DNA from: Penelope pileata
Lineage: Eukaryota > Chordata > Aves > Galliformes > Cracidae
Length of the DNA stretch: 64,000 nt
Direction: 5' to 3'
NCBI GenBank assembly: GCA_013396635.1
Contig: WBMW01005641.1
Span: 531,436-595,435 of the forward strand
Made by a program: the position numbers and the translations under genes. The notes beneath the pieces were generated by a model. That model ran no database searches and was not told where the DNA came from. It worked only from the letters and a program-made list of their open reading frames with translations. Below, one piece after another: positions 48,001 through 62,415 of the stretch. The stretch's first letter is position 1. Every line of letters starts with the position of its first letter.

Positions 48001-50999
48001 TCACGGCTGCCACAAACCCACATGGCCACTTCATGCTGTACAAATGCTACTAGGTGAGCCCATCTCCTGGCAAAGTGCTGAGACCATCAAGGAGGAGGCA
48101 TATGAGCATTGCGTGTCCATTTATTTATTTTTACTAGCATTGCAGATGGCTAGAATTGCAAGGTACAGTCCAGTCCTACAGCAGCTCAGTCTGCTTTTAT
48201 ATCTGGGCTGCCGTGGTTTCCCACCCCTCATTCAAGTCCTAAGGCTTTGTACTCTGCTGCGAGGAGCAGCACAAAGAGCTCATTCAGTTGAAAACCAGGT
48301 GAAAACCCCTAAATGCATCACCACCCTGCACTGACTCACCTCTCAGTGCAGGGGAAAAAAAGGTGTAGGAACACATGAGAGGGACATGCATGTGACAATG
48401 GGGACAACTGGACTTCAGTGAGCTGGACTTACCATGAAGACTCAACTGAAGTCACCACACATGGCCAGCAATTTTTTGATTACTTTTACCAAACTGCTGC
48501 TCATCTTTTTTCTTCCTATCACCTTTCTACATCAAAGGCATGGCCAACATTGTCTTCATGCACCAAGCACAAAAATATTTTACACTAACCAGGCCAGTCA
48601 CAAAGCTTGTATTTGCTAGAAACAGAGCGCAGGCAGACTCAATGCTCTGAGCACAAGCAGTATCAGCACCGCTGAAAGGGCACGATCACAGGTGCCTGCC
48701 AGAGAGCAGCCTGTTTGTGATCCAGCTTAAAAATGCACAGAGAAAACCTGCATGGGATGGGGCACAACTGCAGAGCAGCACTGAGATGATTCAGAGGATT
48801 AGCTGCCCAGCACACTATGTTATGCAAGTTACCAGTTATCTATGTGCTCCATGTCATGACACAAAACAAAACCTTTACAAACCTTCAGAACTACGCTGCA
48901 AAGCTGAAATAGAATTACCTTAAGGAACACAAAGACCTTTTCTGGGCTGCCCAACAGCTATTCATAGGACAGGCACAGCTTAACACTTTTCATGAGGAGG
49001 CTCTCAAATGGCTGGTTTTGTTTGTTGTGGAAGTAGGTTGTTTGAAAACGAAGGGTAGATGGCAAAGTTCTAATATTCCCCTTATAGCACACTTCTGAAA
49101 TTTAGAGACCCCTGTAAAATCTTGATTCTTCTTCTCATCAGTAAGATAGCGATGCTTTTGTATCACACAAGAACCACAGGCATAAAAGGTTTTGTATCTA
49201 GAGTCATTGAGTACCATAAGAAAAAGAAAAAATTAACAAGCATATTGCTCATTACAGATGCTTCATAACGTCCAGTAAATAACTGGTTTATCAGATAAAG
49301 ATGAAAATGTTCTCTGAATACGGCACAAAACAAGTCCCTGCAAGATGAAAGACAGCATTCAATGCCAATAATCATATGTTACCATACATACAGAGGAATC
49401 AAGCTAAGACTGAACAAGAAAACCTTTTTCTGGTATTTCCTAACTTTTGAGTGCTGAACTCCAAAACACGGCTTGGAATGTAGGCTTTTTGTGCAATTTG
49501 TATACACCTTAAGAGACTCCAGGCAAAAATAATCAAATCATCTTTAAAGCACCAGAAGAAAACCTGCAGAAATTAGGAAAGTAGTAGTTTTACTAAAGAA
49601 GTTCCTCCAAACTTGCAAAAATCCTGCTAACTTTTCTCATCGTAAAACGAAGTTGCATTACTACATTTATTTCTAACCACAGTAAAAAGCTGACCCAGAC
49701 AAGAGGTCATGCTTCAGACAGGCAAGTAAAATATCTGCTGTCACTCAGGAGAAGAGGGAGAGTCATTTCAAACTTCTGAACTGGTAATATTTAAAAACAA
49801 AACAAAAACACACCGTTCTTCTCAACCACCTTCAGCCTCTGCCTCTAACAGTCCAAGCCAAATATCAAAAGTGACTCCATTCAGACAAACTCCTGATGTA
49901 CTGCTATCAACTCATCTTAAACACACCGTGTTAAGTAAATGATCTGACAGAAGTGGGCCATCAGAAAAGGAGCACACGTTTTAGAAGTGAAAATAAATAG
50001 TATGGCTCTGATTGGGAAAGTGATTGCCACGTGAGGAGTCTCACTGCTCCTAGGGACCACCTGCACAAGTGACACGATGCCGGAGTTCAGGCACCTGAGG
50101 AACCGAGCCCATCTTCGGAACGACAGCGTCGTCACACAGCTCTGTCACCTGTTCCACTGCTCTCCTCTGCAAGGCTAGGAAACAAGAACTTTCACTGGGA
50201 ATTTGTACTTTTTAATTAGCCATCATAAATGCAGTAAATACACAGATCAATATACAGCGGAAATGCCCATCACTGATATGTGTCTGACACTGCCCAGCAG
50301 CTCCATAAGATGCCTAGAGCAGACTGGGATAGCAAGTTTACTTCCCTACTGAGGGGATGTCAGATTTACTTGCCCATATCAGATCTCTTCAGGCAACAGC
50401 CTCTGAAAGCCTTAAAAATCAGCTGGGCAGAATTCAGAAGGTTAAAAGGCCATTTTCTTGCAGGGATACACTCCAGGGACCAGGAAACTGTGGGGGCCGG
50501 GTCTTGCAGAGACCACAGGCTGTGCTGCATTGCTTAACTTCCCCTGGCATGGGCTTGGATCCCAGCAGGACAGAGCTGGCTGGGGAGGCTGAAGCCACTC
50601 CTGTGCTGTGTCCCTGCTGCCTGTGGATGACAGCTCCTGGGGGCTCCCTGGAGCCTGTGCTGGTGGCACACAGAGCATCGTGCGGGGCTGCGATGATGCC
50701 ACAGCTTCTCTCAGTCTTTATCAGGGAGGAAACCACAAAGGTCAAGTCTTGCTAAAGATGGAAGCAAATTCTGGGGCTGCTACGCCTACGTGAAAGAATA
50801 CCCATGCGATATGCTCAGCAGACACTGGCCTGTTTCATTTGTAGGGCTGCTAAAACGCGCATAAAATGCTGGATTAAAAAAAATGTGGGAGAAGGTCCTG
50901 ATTAGCCCTGCCAGAGTAATGTATCGAGTAAAGTAAGGCAAGAAAATAAGAACAGCAAACATATTCCCAACATTGCTTTTAGTATTATCACAAAGGCAG

Positions 51000-51200
51000 T
51001 AACACGTGTAGTAGTACATGTTTCTGGTTATTAAATTTTATGTTTCTATACTCAATGGCACCGCATTATATATGGCCTTTTTCTGCAATTAACCTCCAAA
51101 GCATGAATTAAATATTAATGGTTAAACGTCAATTACGATTTTGAGAAACAATAAAAGGACCATAAATTAAATAACGCAGATTGAACAGTGAAGCACTTTC
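51000..51200. promoter_or_regulatory. Candidate conserved non-coding element in intron 1
   Basis: An AT-rich, non-repetitive stretch contains an E-box CACGTG (51003-51008), several ATTA/TAAT homeodomain cores (around 51086, 51107-51120 and 51131), and a SOX-like AACAAT near 51147. No repeat family or coding potential explains it. This is inference from motif density only. Confidence 0.3.
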
Positions 51201-52802
51201 AACACGATGAAAACAGTGCTTTAGGGTTAACGTTTTCCTATTATTCTGATGGAAAACGTAAGCATGCACCCACAGGTGTGGTTACTGCACACAGTTTGGT
51301 GCCCAATACCACCCTTCCAACAGCACAACTCACTCCTGGTAGGAGGGAGCACAGGGAGCTCCACGCCGAGCAGAGTGGCAGTATATGATGCTTTGCAGAA
51401 GTCTTGCATCTGAGACTGTCCAGAGTGCAGCAGGGTATTTTCACAGTTATTCCTAGGCTGTTTCCAAATTCTGTAATGAATTATACACGATTCTATATTT
51501 TGCTCAGTGTTCCCAGCTCTGCCACACATCCAGAAAGCTTTCCCACTATTGTACTTTTCGACTAAGGAACCTTAGGCTTGCTAAGTGGGGGGGAAAAAAG
51601 CTGCAAAGCAGAAACACTTAGAAATGTCACTCAGACAACAGCCTCGCTGCTTTAAGGTCACTGCTTCTGTTTCCTGAGGGCGATTTTTATGAAAAAACAG
51701 AGGTCTGGAACAAAACATTTAAACCAGCTTCCAAATGTGGTCAGAAGCTGATTTAAATAGCAGCTGCTTGATGCTGAGATGCACAGCTCCTCCCGGGCTC
51801 CACCACGCCGACACCAAGGGCTGCTGCACAAATTGCAAACGACGTGGGACACGCTGTTCGCAAACAAATCAGACTGATGGTTATATTCAGTTGTTCCTGT
51901 TACCTGAAATTAGAATTAGAAGCTCATGAAATATGAATACGTTTCAGAGAATGCAGAGGCACTGCACTATATTGATGAAAGCTTCATTAAATTTTCAATG
52001 CTATAGCTGCTTCTATATTTGTGAAGGAAGGACATGTGGTAGAAAGACTCAGGTTGGGGCAGGTCTCCTTCAGGCAACTTTGCATCTTTTTACTATCACT
52101 AAAACCCACATTGTTTTAAAATAGACTATTGGACTAATCAGGTGTCAGAGAAAGTGGTGGTGGTCCATTATACCCAATGAATGATTGCTTTCAGATGCAT
52201 TTCCCAATTATATAATTGATGCTCAAGAAGGAGAAAACCAGGAGAACTCTAGAAATGGGATGTGAATATTCCAGCTCACAGAAAACACAGCCTCTGTGGG
52301 TTCCTGCTTAACGACATGGTTATCTTTCTGAGCTACCCACGTAAAGACAGAACAAGAGCACTGGAAATAGTCTTACCTAGCAAATAACAACTTGTTGGGC
52401 AAGTAGAAATATAAAACTGCATCAAAGTCATAAATTCAGCCTTATTTTTTCTGCTGAGACTGAAACCAAAGAAAGATCTGTGCCAGACTGCACACAAATC
52501 AGACACGAGCTGACCTATTTACCCCTCGCACTACTGTCACTAAGCCCAGTGGCTGGAGGCCTCCTGCCACGCCGCTCCTCTGTCAGACCTGCCCAGCACA
52601 CAGCCTGGGCACTGCCTTTTCCCCCTTGAAATTCCACACTTGCCTGCCAGGAGCTGAGCTGGAGGGTTGCTCTTTCCAGCCTGCCAGGACTGCCACCCTT
52701 TCCAGCCCTCCGGACAGGCAATGCTCAACCAACATGCACACAGACAATGTCTTTTTATCCTTATTTCTTCTCCCTATTCAAATCCTGCTTCAACATGTTT
52801 AC

Positions 52803-52816
52803 TTTTTTTTTTTTTT
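52803..52816. repeat. T14 homopolymer followed by C run
   Basis: Fourteen T followed by CCCCC, about 60 bases left of the MIR fragment in intron 1. It is a simple repeat. Confidence 0.9.
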
Positions 52817-52879
52817 CCCCCTTTATACAGTTTTCTTTGGCATGCACAGTGAGCATTAAATAAGTGACCTCCTCAAAAA

Positions 52880-52965
52880 TCACCATGAGGCACCATTATC
52901 CCCCCATTACCAGATAAGGAAATTAAGCCACGGCACTGCCTGAAGCATGCCCAAATCTCACATTC
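52880..52965 (-). repeat. MIR-like SINE fragment
   Basis: On the plus strand the segment CATTATCCCCCCATTACCAG, then ATAAGGAAATTAAGCCACGG and GAAGCATGCCCAAATCTCAC matches the reverse complement of the MIR core and 3' blocks (CCCCATTTTACAGATGAGGA, AACTGAGGCAC, CTTGCCCAAGGTCACAC) in the right order. It is a decayed partial copy. Confidence 0.6.
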
Positions 52966-53530
52966 CTGATTTGAGAGTGATTAGCATTAGCGCTCCATAG
53001 GATTTCCTCTGCCCAAAGCACAGCTCCCAGGGAGCACAGGAGCATTTCCACAGCCTGCATTGCTGCAGGGCAGCCTGAGCAGCAGCCACGAGCCCCTGGG
53101 AAATGCTGGGCTCCAGGAACTGGGCCGATCCAGCACTCCGCAAATGCTGGGGGCTGCTCCAACTCCATGAGACAAAGCAAGTGCCAGGGTCAAACCCTTC
53201 CGTCACCCTTATTTTTTTCCCACCCAAGAATTCTTGATCCAGGCACAGCATCCTCATGCAGTGATTTCCATCTCCCGGAACACACGCTCACTGCCCTCAC
53301 CTCTGCTCTTCGCGCAGCCATCCCCAAAGCCTCCCATCCTCCTCCACGGATCTTCAGCTCCAACTTTTCCTCACTCTTCCCTGATATTCCTCAATCACTT
53401 CTCCCAGGTCCTCACGCAGTCGTTCCCCTTTCCCAACCAAGTTCCCTTTCTACCTTTGCGTTTCTCTTACTCCCACAAAAGTGAGACTGAGTGTCACCTC
53501 CCCTTCCACCTCCTCTACAAACACTGCAGT

Positions 53531-53705
53531 TAGAATCACAAAATCCTTACAGCTGGAAGGGACCTTTCAAGGCCACCTGGTCCAGCTTCCCTGCGAGGAA
53601 CAGGGACACCTACAGCTCGATCACGTTGCTCAGAGCCTGCTCCAGCCTGACCCTGAATGTCTCCAGAGATGGGGCATCCTCCACCTCTCTGGAAGGTTCT
53701 GGAAG
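53531..53705 (-). mobile_element. CR1 LINE 3' tail
   Basis: The plus strand reads TTAGAATCACAAAATCCTTA, CAGCTGGAAGGGACCTTTCA, AAGGCCACCTGGTCCAGCTT, then CAGAGCCTGCTCCAGCCTGA and GATGGGGCATCCTCCACCTC. This is the reverse complement of a typical CR1 3' end including the remains of its terminal repeat, so the element lies on the minus strand. The 5' truncation point is near 53705. Confidence 0.85.
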
Positions 53706-56700
53706 TTCAATTAAATACAGTGATTGTAGATTAAGCTCCACAGACATGGGCCTCTCCAGCTCCCAAAGTGCCCCAGTGCTGCCCAGCTGACACCACTCAC
53801 AGCAACACCGCAGCATCCTGCCGTTGCCCTCAGTCCTGAACACCCTTCTTCTCTCCCTTCACAGGATATCAGCTAACGGTAGACTTTGCTTGTTTTCTCT
53901 GGAACAAGGGGATTTGGGGGATTTAAGGGCAGCCTCTCATCTCCAGGCCACAGCAAATCAGTCACAGGGTTATCAAACCACTCAGCCACCACTGACAGCC
54001 CTTCCTGACACCGTCCAGGGCGTGTAAGGACTCGGGGTTTTTGGTCATCCTGAGCCTGCAGACAGCTACTCCCAGAACAAGCTGAACCCTTCTCTTTACA
54101 CAAGGCTATGCACATACTCATGTTAAAGATTATCCAGCCATTAGTTACACACACAGACCTTTCAGCTCCTAATCCCCATGAAGATACCAATTCTTATAGG
54201 ACACACACATGACACATTGCAAGCGAGGACAACAAAGTCATGGCACGTTTGTCTGTCTGTACTTGCCTGGGACAAGCAAGGCCTTCCTCCTTCAGCCCAG
54301 CACTGCCAGCAATTCTTGTGAGGCACCAAACCCAGGTGCCAAACCTTCCAGCCCAACCAGACCGAACACTTCCCATGCAGGCTCACAGCTCTGAAGGTGT
54401 CAGCATCAGCTGAAGCGCTCCCTCCTGTTTTGCTGTCTAGGAAAAATCAGTAATTCTCTGCAACCAATGGATAGCTCAGTGACACTGCTTGGCATCACTA
54501 GAACTAGGGAGCAGAACAGTCTTAGGGCTTGGAAACTCTGACCTGAATTAATATTTCTTCTTAAGAAGCACTTTTTCCTCACTCTGCACCATCCCACTGC
54601 CTCCCAGCTCTCACAGCAGAGCCATTTATCTTTCTCTACAACTTTAAAGGAGTTGACATGCTCAGATTAAGCCTAGGATTCTGCAAATGTTTAGACATAT
54701 ATTTAGTCTCAGTGCCATTCATTGGAGCAGGACTGTGATAACAGTCAAAGTCATTATCTGTGTGTTTCCCAATTGGAAGCAAAACCAATCATCAGACGCG
54801 TTATCTGCTGATCATTCATTTGTGGCAGAGGCATCCTCTGCTCACATCCCTGAACCTATTTCTTTTCCACATGAACAAACCTTCAATGCTTCCTTGGAAC
54901 ACGCCCTCCCCCCATGTATGTCACATACAATTGCAAAGGAAGAACAACTTAGAACATCATATTCAGAGCATCAAGATGATTTCAGCTACCAAAGTCTGAT
55001 TCTGTCATGCATGCCAGAAACTACAGCAAAGTTCTTTCTCTCAGATTCAGCTTTTGTCATAACTACAATTATTGCAAAACATTTCAAAAAAAAAATCAAA
55101 ACCAAGTAGATATCATTGCAAAACTCTGTTCACTCTTAGGATTAATTCTTATGAGTTTTTATTACAGTCAGAGCAGCCTTTGCAAAGAAACACCCATCAC
55201 TCCCTGCATGTCATTAAATCAAAGAGGGAACTGGAGATGTGAATCCCAGGTGCCCACAGCACAAGCTCAGCAGCCTGTCCCATATTCTGCTACCATCAGG
55301 GAAGGTTTATTTCTTAAATTACCTAACCAGATCTGAACACTGGAGCACTCAACTCAATTTCCAAAATGCTGACCGAGCCTTACTTCAAACTCCACCTTCA
55401 GTTGTCCTTGGGACAAAAAAATAACAAGAAACCAATCCCTCAAACAAAGAACACAGGAATGCAACTTCTGAGTATTTCAAGATGGTGTTTTCAGGCCTGT
55501 TCTGCTAAGAATTTAAAATTATCTGGAGATATCCTTCTGTAACAACTCAGGAAGATACTTCCTTGATTTCACAAATGTTAGACCTATGCATATCACTTAC
55601 CAGCATTTTAGAGCTAAGGCAAACACATGGAAGTCAAATGTCCTTCTTCCTCACAAACCCATAGAATTATTAGCTTGAATTGTGATGTAGTAGACATATT
55701 AAAAAAGAAAAACAAAAAAACACCTAATATGCAATTGCTTAAAAGGCTATTGCCCATGTTGGACCACCATTATGTTGGACATAGCAAAATCCATGAGCCT
55801 GCTTCAGGATCTCGTCCAGCAGATTTATCCAGACTCAATTTTCAGAACCAAGGGAAAAATTTACTTTTCGACTGATTGGAGATCCAACACACAAACAACA
55901 CCTTCCCTTTTGCCAAGGTTGCCTTTTGGAGCAGAACCACACCTTAAATTTCACAGAAATACTGATGAGGAACGACGAGTAGAGCTCTGCAAGCCTTGCT
56001 AAGTGCACAAAAAGGGATTACAAAGCAGACGTGCCAACTGAGAGCTCAGAGAAAATATTTCCTAATATTTCAGTTTTAAAGCAAAAGAATAGTATGACCC
56101 AAGCGTTAATGCTATTTCAACAGAAGTATTTAGATCATGATCCAGAGCCAAATTCAAAAGCAAATATTCACGGTCCAAACTGGATGGCAGAAGGAAACAA
56201 CCTCTTGAGTATTTCAGCAACAATTTAATCACCTCCCAAGACCAAGCTGGGGAGGCTTTGGAAGAGTAATGGGATGGAGCAGAGTCCAAAGACCATCTAA
56301 ACCCAATTAATAAAAACAGAAATAACTCCAAAAAGACAAAGAAAGATGACCTAGGTTTCTATACCCTAAGAATTCAGGAGAAAAAGCTTTCTTTTTGAGG
56401 GAATACATTCAGTTAACAAGTCATTTTGCTTCTTTCTTGGAGGATCCAGGCAGGCTATGGTTGTGCAACTACCGAACAAGCACCCACCAGCCTCACTTCC
56501 CATGGCAGATCCAAGTAGAAGGCTCCCTCATGTTTTTCCCAGCTCATCCAGAAGAAACACTTGGAATGAAGCATCTACCTGGTTTTCACTACTAAACTCC
56601 AAATCAAAGCAAGCATTTTTAGCACCACACAAAGTTCCTACTCTGGTTGAGATTTTCAGCTGTATATAGCCCCAATCTGCTTCAGCCCACCACAACTACT

Positions 56701-57899
56701 TACAAGATTTGTGCAAGCAAGAACCTACCATCCAGGAGTCCCATTTCAGATACTGCAAGAGTACCAAGAAAACAAGGAGACTAAGGGAGCCAAAATAGAG
56801 CACCCACTCCCCAAGCCATTTATTTAAGCATGCAGCTCCACAACAAGCTAAATCACCACTGCCACAAGAGGACCCTCCTGCAGCCCTGTTCCTGCACTCT
56901 CCTACAGCTTACCTTGTGCCACCTCTGACACCTCTCTAACCATTCACAAGCCACTTCAGCTCACTAATCTCACACAGACACCACTGCATTAACCTACCAG
57001 AAGAGCTGCTCATTTTTGACCAGGTTAGAAACTGGAGCCAGCAAGTATCAGAGCCTGGTGGCTCTTTGCCTTGTGCCTGCTACCCGTTCACGAGCCCTGC
57101 AGCCACACACACATCTCTATGGCTCAACCAGCCCTCCTCTTAGCACAGATCCTCCGAAGTCTGCATCTCAGCTTATGAATGATCCAGACAGACAGCTTTC
57201 TGCCCTGGCCTTGGGTCAGACAGGCTCCAAGGGATGCTGGCCAGAGCCAGCACCAGGCAAAGCAGAAGGCACGAGGCCTTGCAGAACAGCAGCACGCACC
57301 AGCGACTTTGCCAGGAACAGAAATCTGGTGACCTTGAAAAAAAATATACACACACACATCACGGCAAACTTTTAGGTTACAAACGACAGCCCTGAATAGA
57401 ACAGCATTGTCCTGATGTATCTTGCATTTAAGATGCTTTCTTTAGGAAAAAAAGCTTGCTGAATGAAACTCAAATAGCTATATAAGAACTTAATTCCCAC
57501 ACGCCCAAGTTAAATTACAGGTCTGACAGATCCTCACTGCCTACCTCTAGTTAGGTTTCTTCCAACTCAGCTTGGCTTAGATACAGTTTTATGTTATTTT
57601 CCACAACCTCTAGGGCTTCCCCCCCAATCCTAAAAGAAAGGCATTTTCTTGAACCACACTGCAGTGAAGAATGCAGCGAGAGGCCAAGTGATCCTTTCAC
57701 TTGGAACGAGATTAAACACACAGATTCCAAACTTTTTTCCAATGACTCCAGCCCCACGTGCTGGCATGAGACCCCACTCAGCTGAACTCACTGGGGATGC
57801 CTGTACTTCCAGCTCCTGGTGCGTCTGACAGCCGCAAAACTCCAAGTGCTCCTAACATTAAAATAAACAAGCAAGTAATGAAACCTCTGTTTCTTCATT

Positions 57900-58125
57900 T
57901 TAGCAGCCGTTAGCAGTGCAATTAGAGTTCTCGGAGGATGCACTTACCCCCTAATGAATCCCTGGAACAGCCATAACAGGGTGCAGGGCAGATTACAATC
58001 CCCACAACACAACCCACTGAATTGATGTCTCCCCTGAGCGACACAAAGCTGGGCCTAGAGATCGCAAGCGTTGTTATGCTGTCTTCATTTTGGAGCATTA
58101 TTAGCAAATTAAATGAGAAATAAAC
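57900..58125. promoter_or_regulatory. Candidate conserved non-coding element in intron 1
   Basis: A non-repetitive stretch with CAATTAG (57919-57925), CTAATGAAT (57951), GATTACAATCC (57991), CATTATTAGCAAATTAAATG (near 58097-58116) and a forkhead-type TAAACA at 58121. It is the densest cluster of complete homeodomain sites I noticed. This is inference from motifs only, without any alignment. Confidence 0.3.
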
Positions 58126-61100
58126 ATGTCTCCCTTTGGGAAAAGGAGAAAAAAATTAATTTTAGTAAGGAGCTTAGACACCTTTCCACAAGTGTCTTGT
58201 AGACACAAAGAAGACAGCAGAAAAGTTTATAATCGAGCACACCCAGTAACAACCATCTAATGTTGCAGCAGTGCATGAACAAAGCCAAACACAGCACAGG
58301 GACGAAAGCAGCAGCAGAAATGAAGACAGCAGCTCTGGGGAAGCTGCTCCAGTACCTGTGTCCATCTCCCAGAGACACCAAGCACGGGAAGGACACTCTG
58401 CAGAGACAGCACAATGCTAGAGACGAAAGGGAGTTTCTGTGCTTCTGTCAGTCTGCAGACATCCACGTTTCCTCCCTGGAGTTGGGATGGGCCGCAGGTA
58501 GCTGGAACACCCCACTGACTGCAAAGGAGCAGCCTTACACACCAGATTCCTCCTCCTCCCTCCAGGACAACAAAGCAGAACCAGCAGCCCCAATTAACCA
58601 CTCATTTTACTTTTGTGTCTGATTGTTGGAGACCATATGGTCCAAGTTTACAGCCAACAGTAAATGTTTTTACCCAGCCCTGTTTGCAGTAACAACCTCA
58701 ATGTTCTTTTAATGCAGTTTGGGGTGGATGCATTTCCTTTCCCTCTTTCTGTAAGTAAATCACCAAGATATGCTCAGCCTGCCTGCTAAAACTCAGCACA
58801 GGCAATGAAACCCAAGCAGGCTGAGTGAAAGGTAATTGAGTCCCAAATGCAGCCAGGTGGATCACAGCAAGCATGCACCCTGCATGTGTGCATTCAGAAA
58901 AGACATCAGGAATCTGAAAAAAATCAGACACTGTATTCAAAAGCCTTTGTGCACGCGTGACAATTCTTCAGAGTGAACTTTTAAAAGGCAGCAAAGCCAT
59001 CGCTCCACCTTAGGAACTAATGCGTTGCAGAACTTCAATCAAGCCCTGCTCCATAATTAGACACACTTTCTCCTGCACAAAACCATCTTTAAAGCCAAGT
59101 ATACTTGAGAAAATAAACTGAAAAAGGCATTCATTATTCTTGAACTGAGCATTTCCATACTAAGTCCCATCCTAGAACAACTTTTAACTGCTAATTTATC
59201 ATCCGCCCTCCTGGTGACAGGGAAGATTTATAGTGGAAAAGGCTTATTTAACATTACTCTAATGCCAAAAACACATGGTATTGCACTTTTTGTGATATTG
59301 GTCAAGAAGCGGTAACTAAGGAAAATACCAAAAAATAACCCCCCAAAAAACATTCCTGTAGTTTTAGGGTTTGGCATGGTTCCTTTGGAGCAAACTGCGG
59401 TGGCAGCTCAATGTGAAGGATGCTTACAGCAGAGACCCAATGCCCAATCTCATCCTGCTGCACTCATCTGGCTGCCCCTTATCTCTGCTGCAGCACCACA
59501 GGGCTTATCAGCTTGCTGACCCCTGCCACCAGCGGACACGAGCACATTCCAGAGCCCCCAGCCATGGGGAACTCAGCATGGTAAACGTAGGGCATTAGGA
59601 GAAAGCTGCTCCACCGCAGCAGCAAGCACACCCACATGGGCACATGGCATTTCTTCTCCTCCATCCCTTGCCTGTCTGCATGTATAGGTCCCAGGATCCA
59701 GAACAGACTTGCTGGCAGGGTTTAGGTCCCCGTAAAAGAGATGGGAGATCAACACAGGTACCATCCTACCCAGTACCTACTCCAGAGCCCCAGATCAGAG
59801 ATTTCTATTAGCAAAGGGGAAAAGGATGAACAACACAAGGGCCAAAGCACAGGACTTCATAGCAATGGGAACGTTCACTGCAGGCATCTGCCAAAAAAAA
59901 GAAGGAACAAACAGGACACACATTGCCCAACAAGCTTTCAAATACTTTGAGATTAACTTTGTTTATACAAGAGGTGGGAGGGGGAAAGCTACAGAAGGAA
60001 TTATTCTCTAGTTTTACTCTAGCCAAAGGAGAGGAACTAGCTAAGAAAGTGAAAGCAGAAACAACTCCTTAGCCAACAGAAGCATGAAGAGACACCACTT
60101 GTCATTCTTCAGGAGGGCAAAACAGCCATAAAATAAAGAAAATGAACCAATGGTAAAGGAGCAAGCTATGTGACACCCTGAGGAGCTGAAATTCACTGAC
60201 AAACCATCTCAGCTAAGTATAAGCTCCTTCATGATTTGAAATTCAATAGATTTTACACTTACTCCCTTTTGTAGAACTCCAAATAACTGAAGGTGACTTA
60301 AAGCAAACAGCACAATTAACCAAATAGGAAAGGTCAAAGCACGAAGAAAGAAACAACCAGGAGGCAACACTGAAGGTGGCACAAAAACATTCCTCCAGAA
60401 TGCACGCAGTGAAAGAGCACCAAAATAGCAGTGCCCACCCACTATGGGAAGGGAAGGAAAAATCTCTAACAGATAATGTCAAAGCACCTGGGGTGTTTTC
60501 TGCATTGGTCTTCACTAGGTCAGATTAACTGGCTAACAAAACTCCTATCAGCACGGAAGGAGCAAGGACACGAGCCAGAAATAGGAACACACAGAGCAAC
60601 TGCCCCAAACCTCCCAAGCAAATCTCAAACAGAAAGCACAACTAAGGCAATACAGTCTTGTAGGCAACTTGTAAAACTTCACCAATGGGCTGCATTCAGG
60701 TGTTACTGTATTAAAAACCTACTTCAAGGTTTTAAAATCTGATAGAGATAACAATAACTTAACAATATTTATCCTGTGAAAACTGAGAAAGTGGTTATCA
60801 AAGACCACCTCTCCTCTCCACCTTAAGTTCCAGCAGCACGAAGAAGGACAAAAGCAGCTAATTCTAAGGAGCTGGACACCAAATACACAGGGTAGCATGG
60901 AGCAGTCAGGGTTACCATCAGTGCCTGGGAGGATGCTGGAATACAGGTTGCTCAGCTGCTCCTATCTCCTGTATATTCCAGATAAGAAAGCAGTTAGGAG
61001 TCAACGTGCAATCAGAGAACAAACTGTATCAAGTGAAGAGTTTCCTTCAGTGACAGAGGAGCAATGTAGATAGGAAAACACCAACTCAGGGCAATACAGT

Positions 61101-62415
61101 TTTGATTTAGTGAGACTTTCGACACTTCAATTAACAGTCACATCAGCTAAACAAATACAGCACACACTGAACTATCAGAAGATTGCTAGAACCCTACAGG
61201 CAGAGTTACCACTATTTTAGAGAGAAAATAGGTAGCAAGCGTATGTATGTGGCTCTAATCTTTTACAATTCTCTGCTGTCAAAAAAAAAGTAATTTGAGA
61301 AAACAGAGAAGGTTATTCAACTTTGATGAATGTGAAACAAACGCAAAAATCATCTGAAATAATAATGCCATTTGACAAAGCAAATAGGTAAGAATAATCA
61401 GCTGCAGGACAACTCAGAAGGCACAGTTAGTGCTCTGCACAGAGATACACTGAGTGGCAAGGGGCTAAAGCACCTGGGACTTAAGCTGAAGAACTGCACT
61501 GCAAAAACAAACAAACAAAAAATCCATGTACACTCATTTGTCCTGCTGAGATGTACAAAATGCAAGTATCACGTGCAAGGCACAGAAACTTTTGTCTCTA
61601 CCTGCGGTATTAAGGTCTCAGAGAACTGTGTCCATTTTCAAACACTCTAAAAAGAACATAAAACAAGTGAGAAAAGCCTCAAGAAGAGAAATAAGACCAG
61701 CTGGCAGCTGTATCTGAAAAATCACTGAAGAAAAGAGACTGAAGGAACAAGACTTAAGTGTGGAAAACACCAAAGGGAAAGGCTCAAAATCATGTGAAGT
61801 GTTCCTGCAGAAGAGGTGTAATGAACAGCTTGCAAGTTATTTGTCAGAATTCGTTTGAATGTAAAGAAATTTATGGTAAGAACAGTAAGATATCAGAACA
61901 GACTGCCTAAAAAGGATGAATTTCCATCACCAACTTATTCTCAAAGCAAAGGAGGTAACATAAGTTAGACACCTCTTCCCTGTGGCAGAAACACAGCAAA
62001 TCTATGAAAGAACAAAAGTCAATTTGTTATCTCATCAACTAAAAATCACCTTCCCGTTCCCCCCTCATATTCCATTTGCAGGTGTCTCATCTGAGCCTCC
62101 AGCTTCTAGATCAGTTCTTATGAGACTACATCAGCCATTACCAAGAAACTGCGTCAAGCACAGAGGCTTTGTAACATCACATGGAAAAAGGTACTCCCAA
62201 TACTCAAAACACCACCTTAAAGGAGTTATTTGAAGGACATTACAGAGGAAAAGTGACCCACTTGAACCACATCGAGATGGAATTTCCTTAGTTACAACAG
62301 AGGTAAAGAAACCCAGAAATCCTATTTATGCAGCGACTTCAACTTTACCCTCACGCACGTATGCTTTAAAGCACCGGTTCCCCACTGCAGTCCCCTGTGC
62401 TGGGAAGGCAAACAA

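Noticed and set aside
47909..48334. 141-codon plus-strand open frame
   Set aside because: No recognisable domain and no gene structure around it. Chance frame in an intron.
54687..55109. 140-codon plus-strand open frame ending in a lysine run
   Set aside because: The composition looks like translated intronic sequence, and the end is a poly-A-derived lysine tract. No family recognised.
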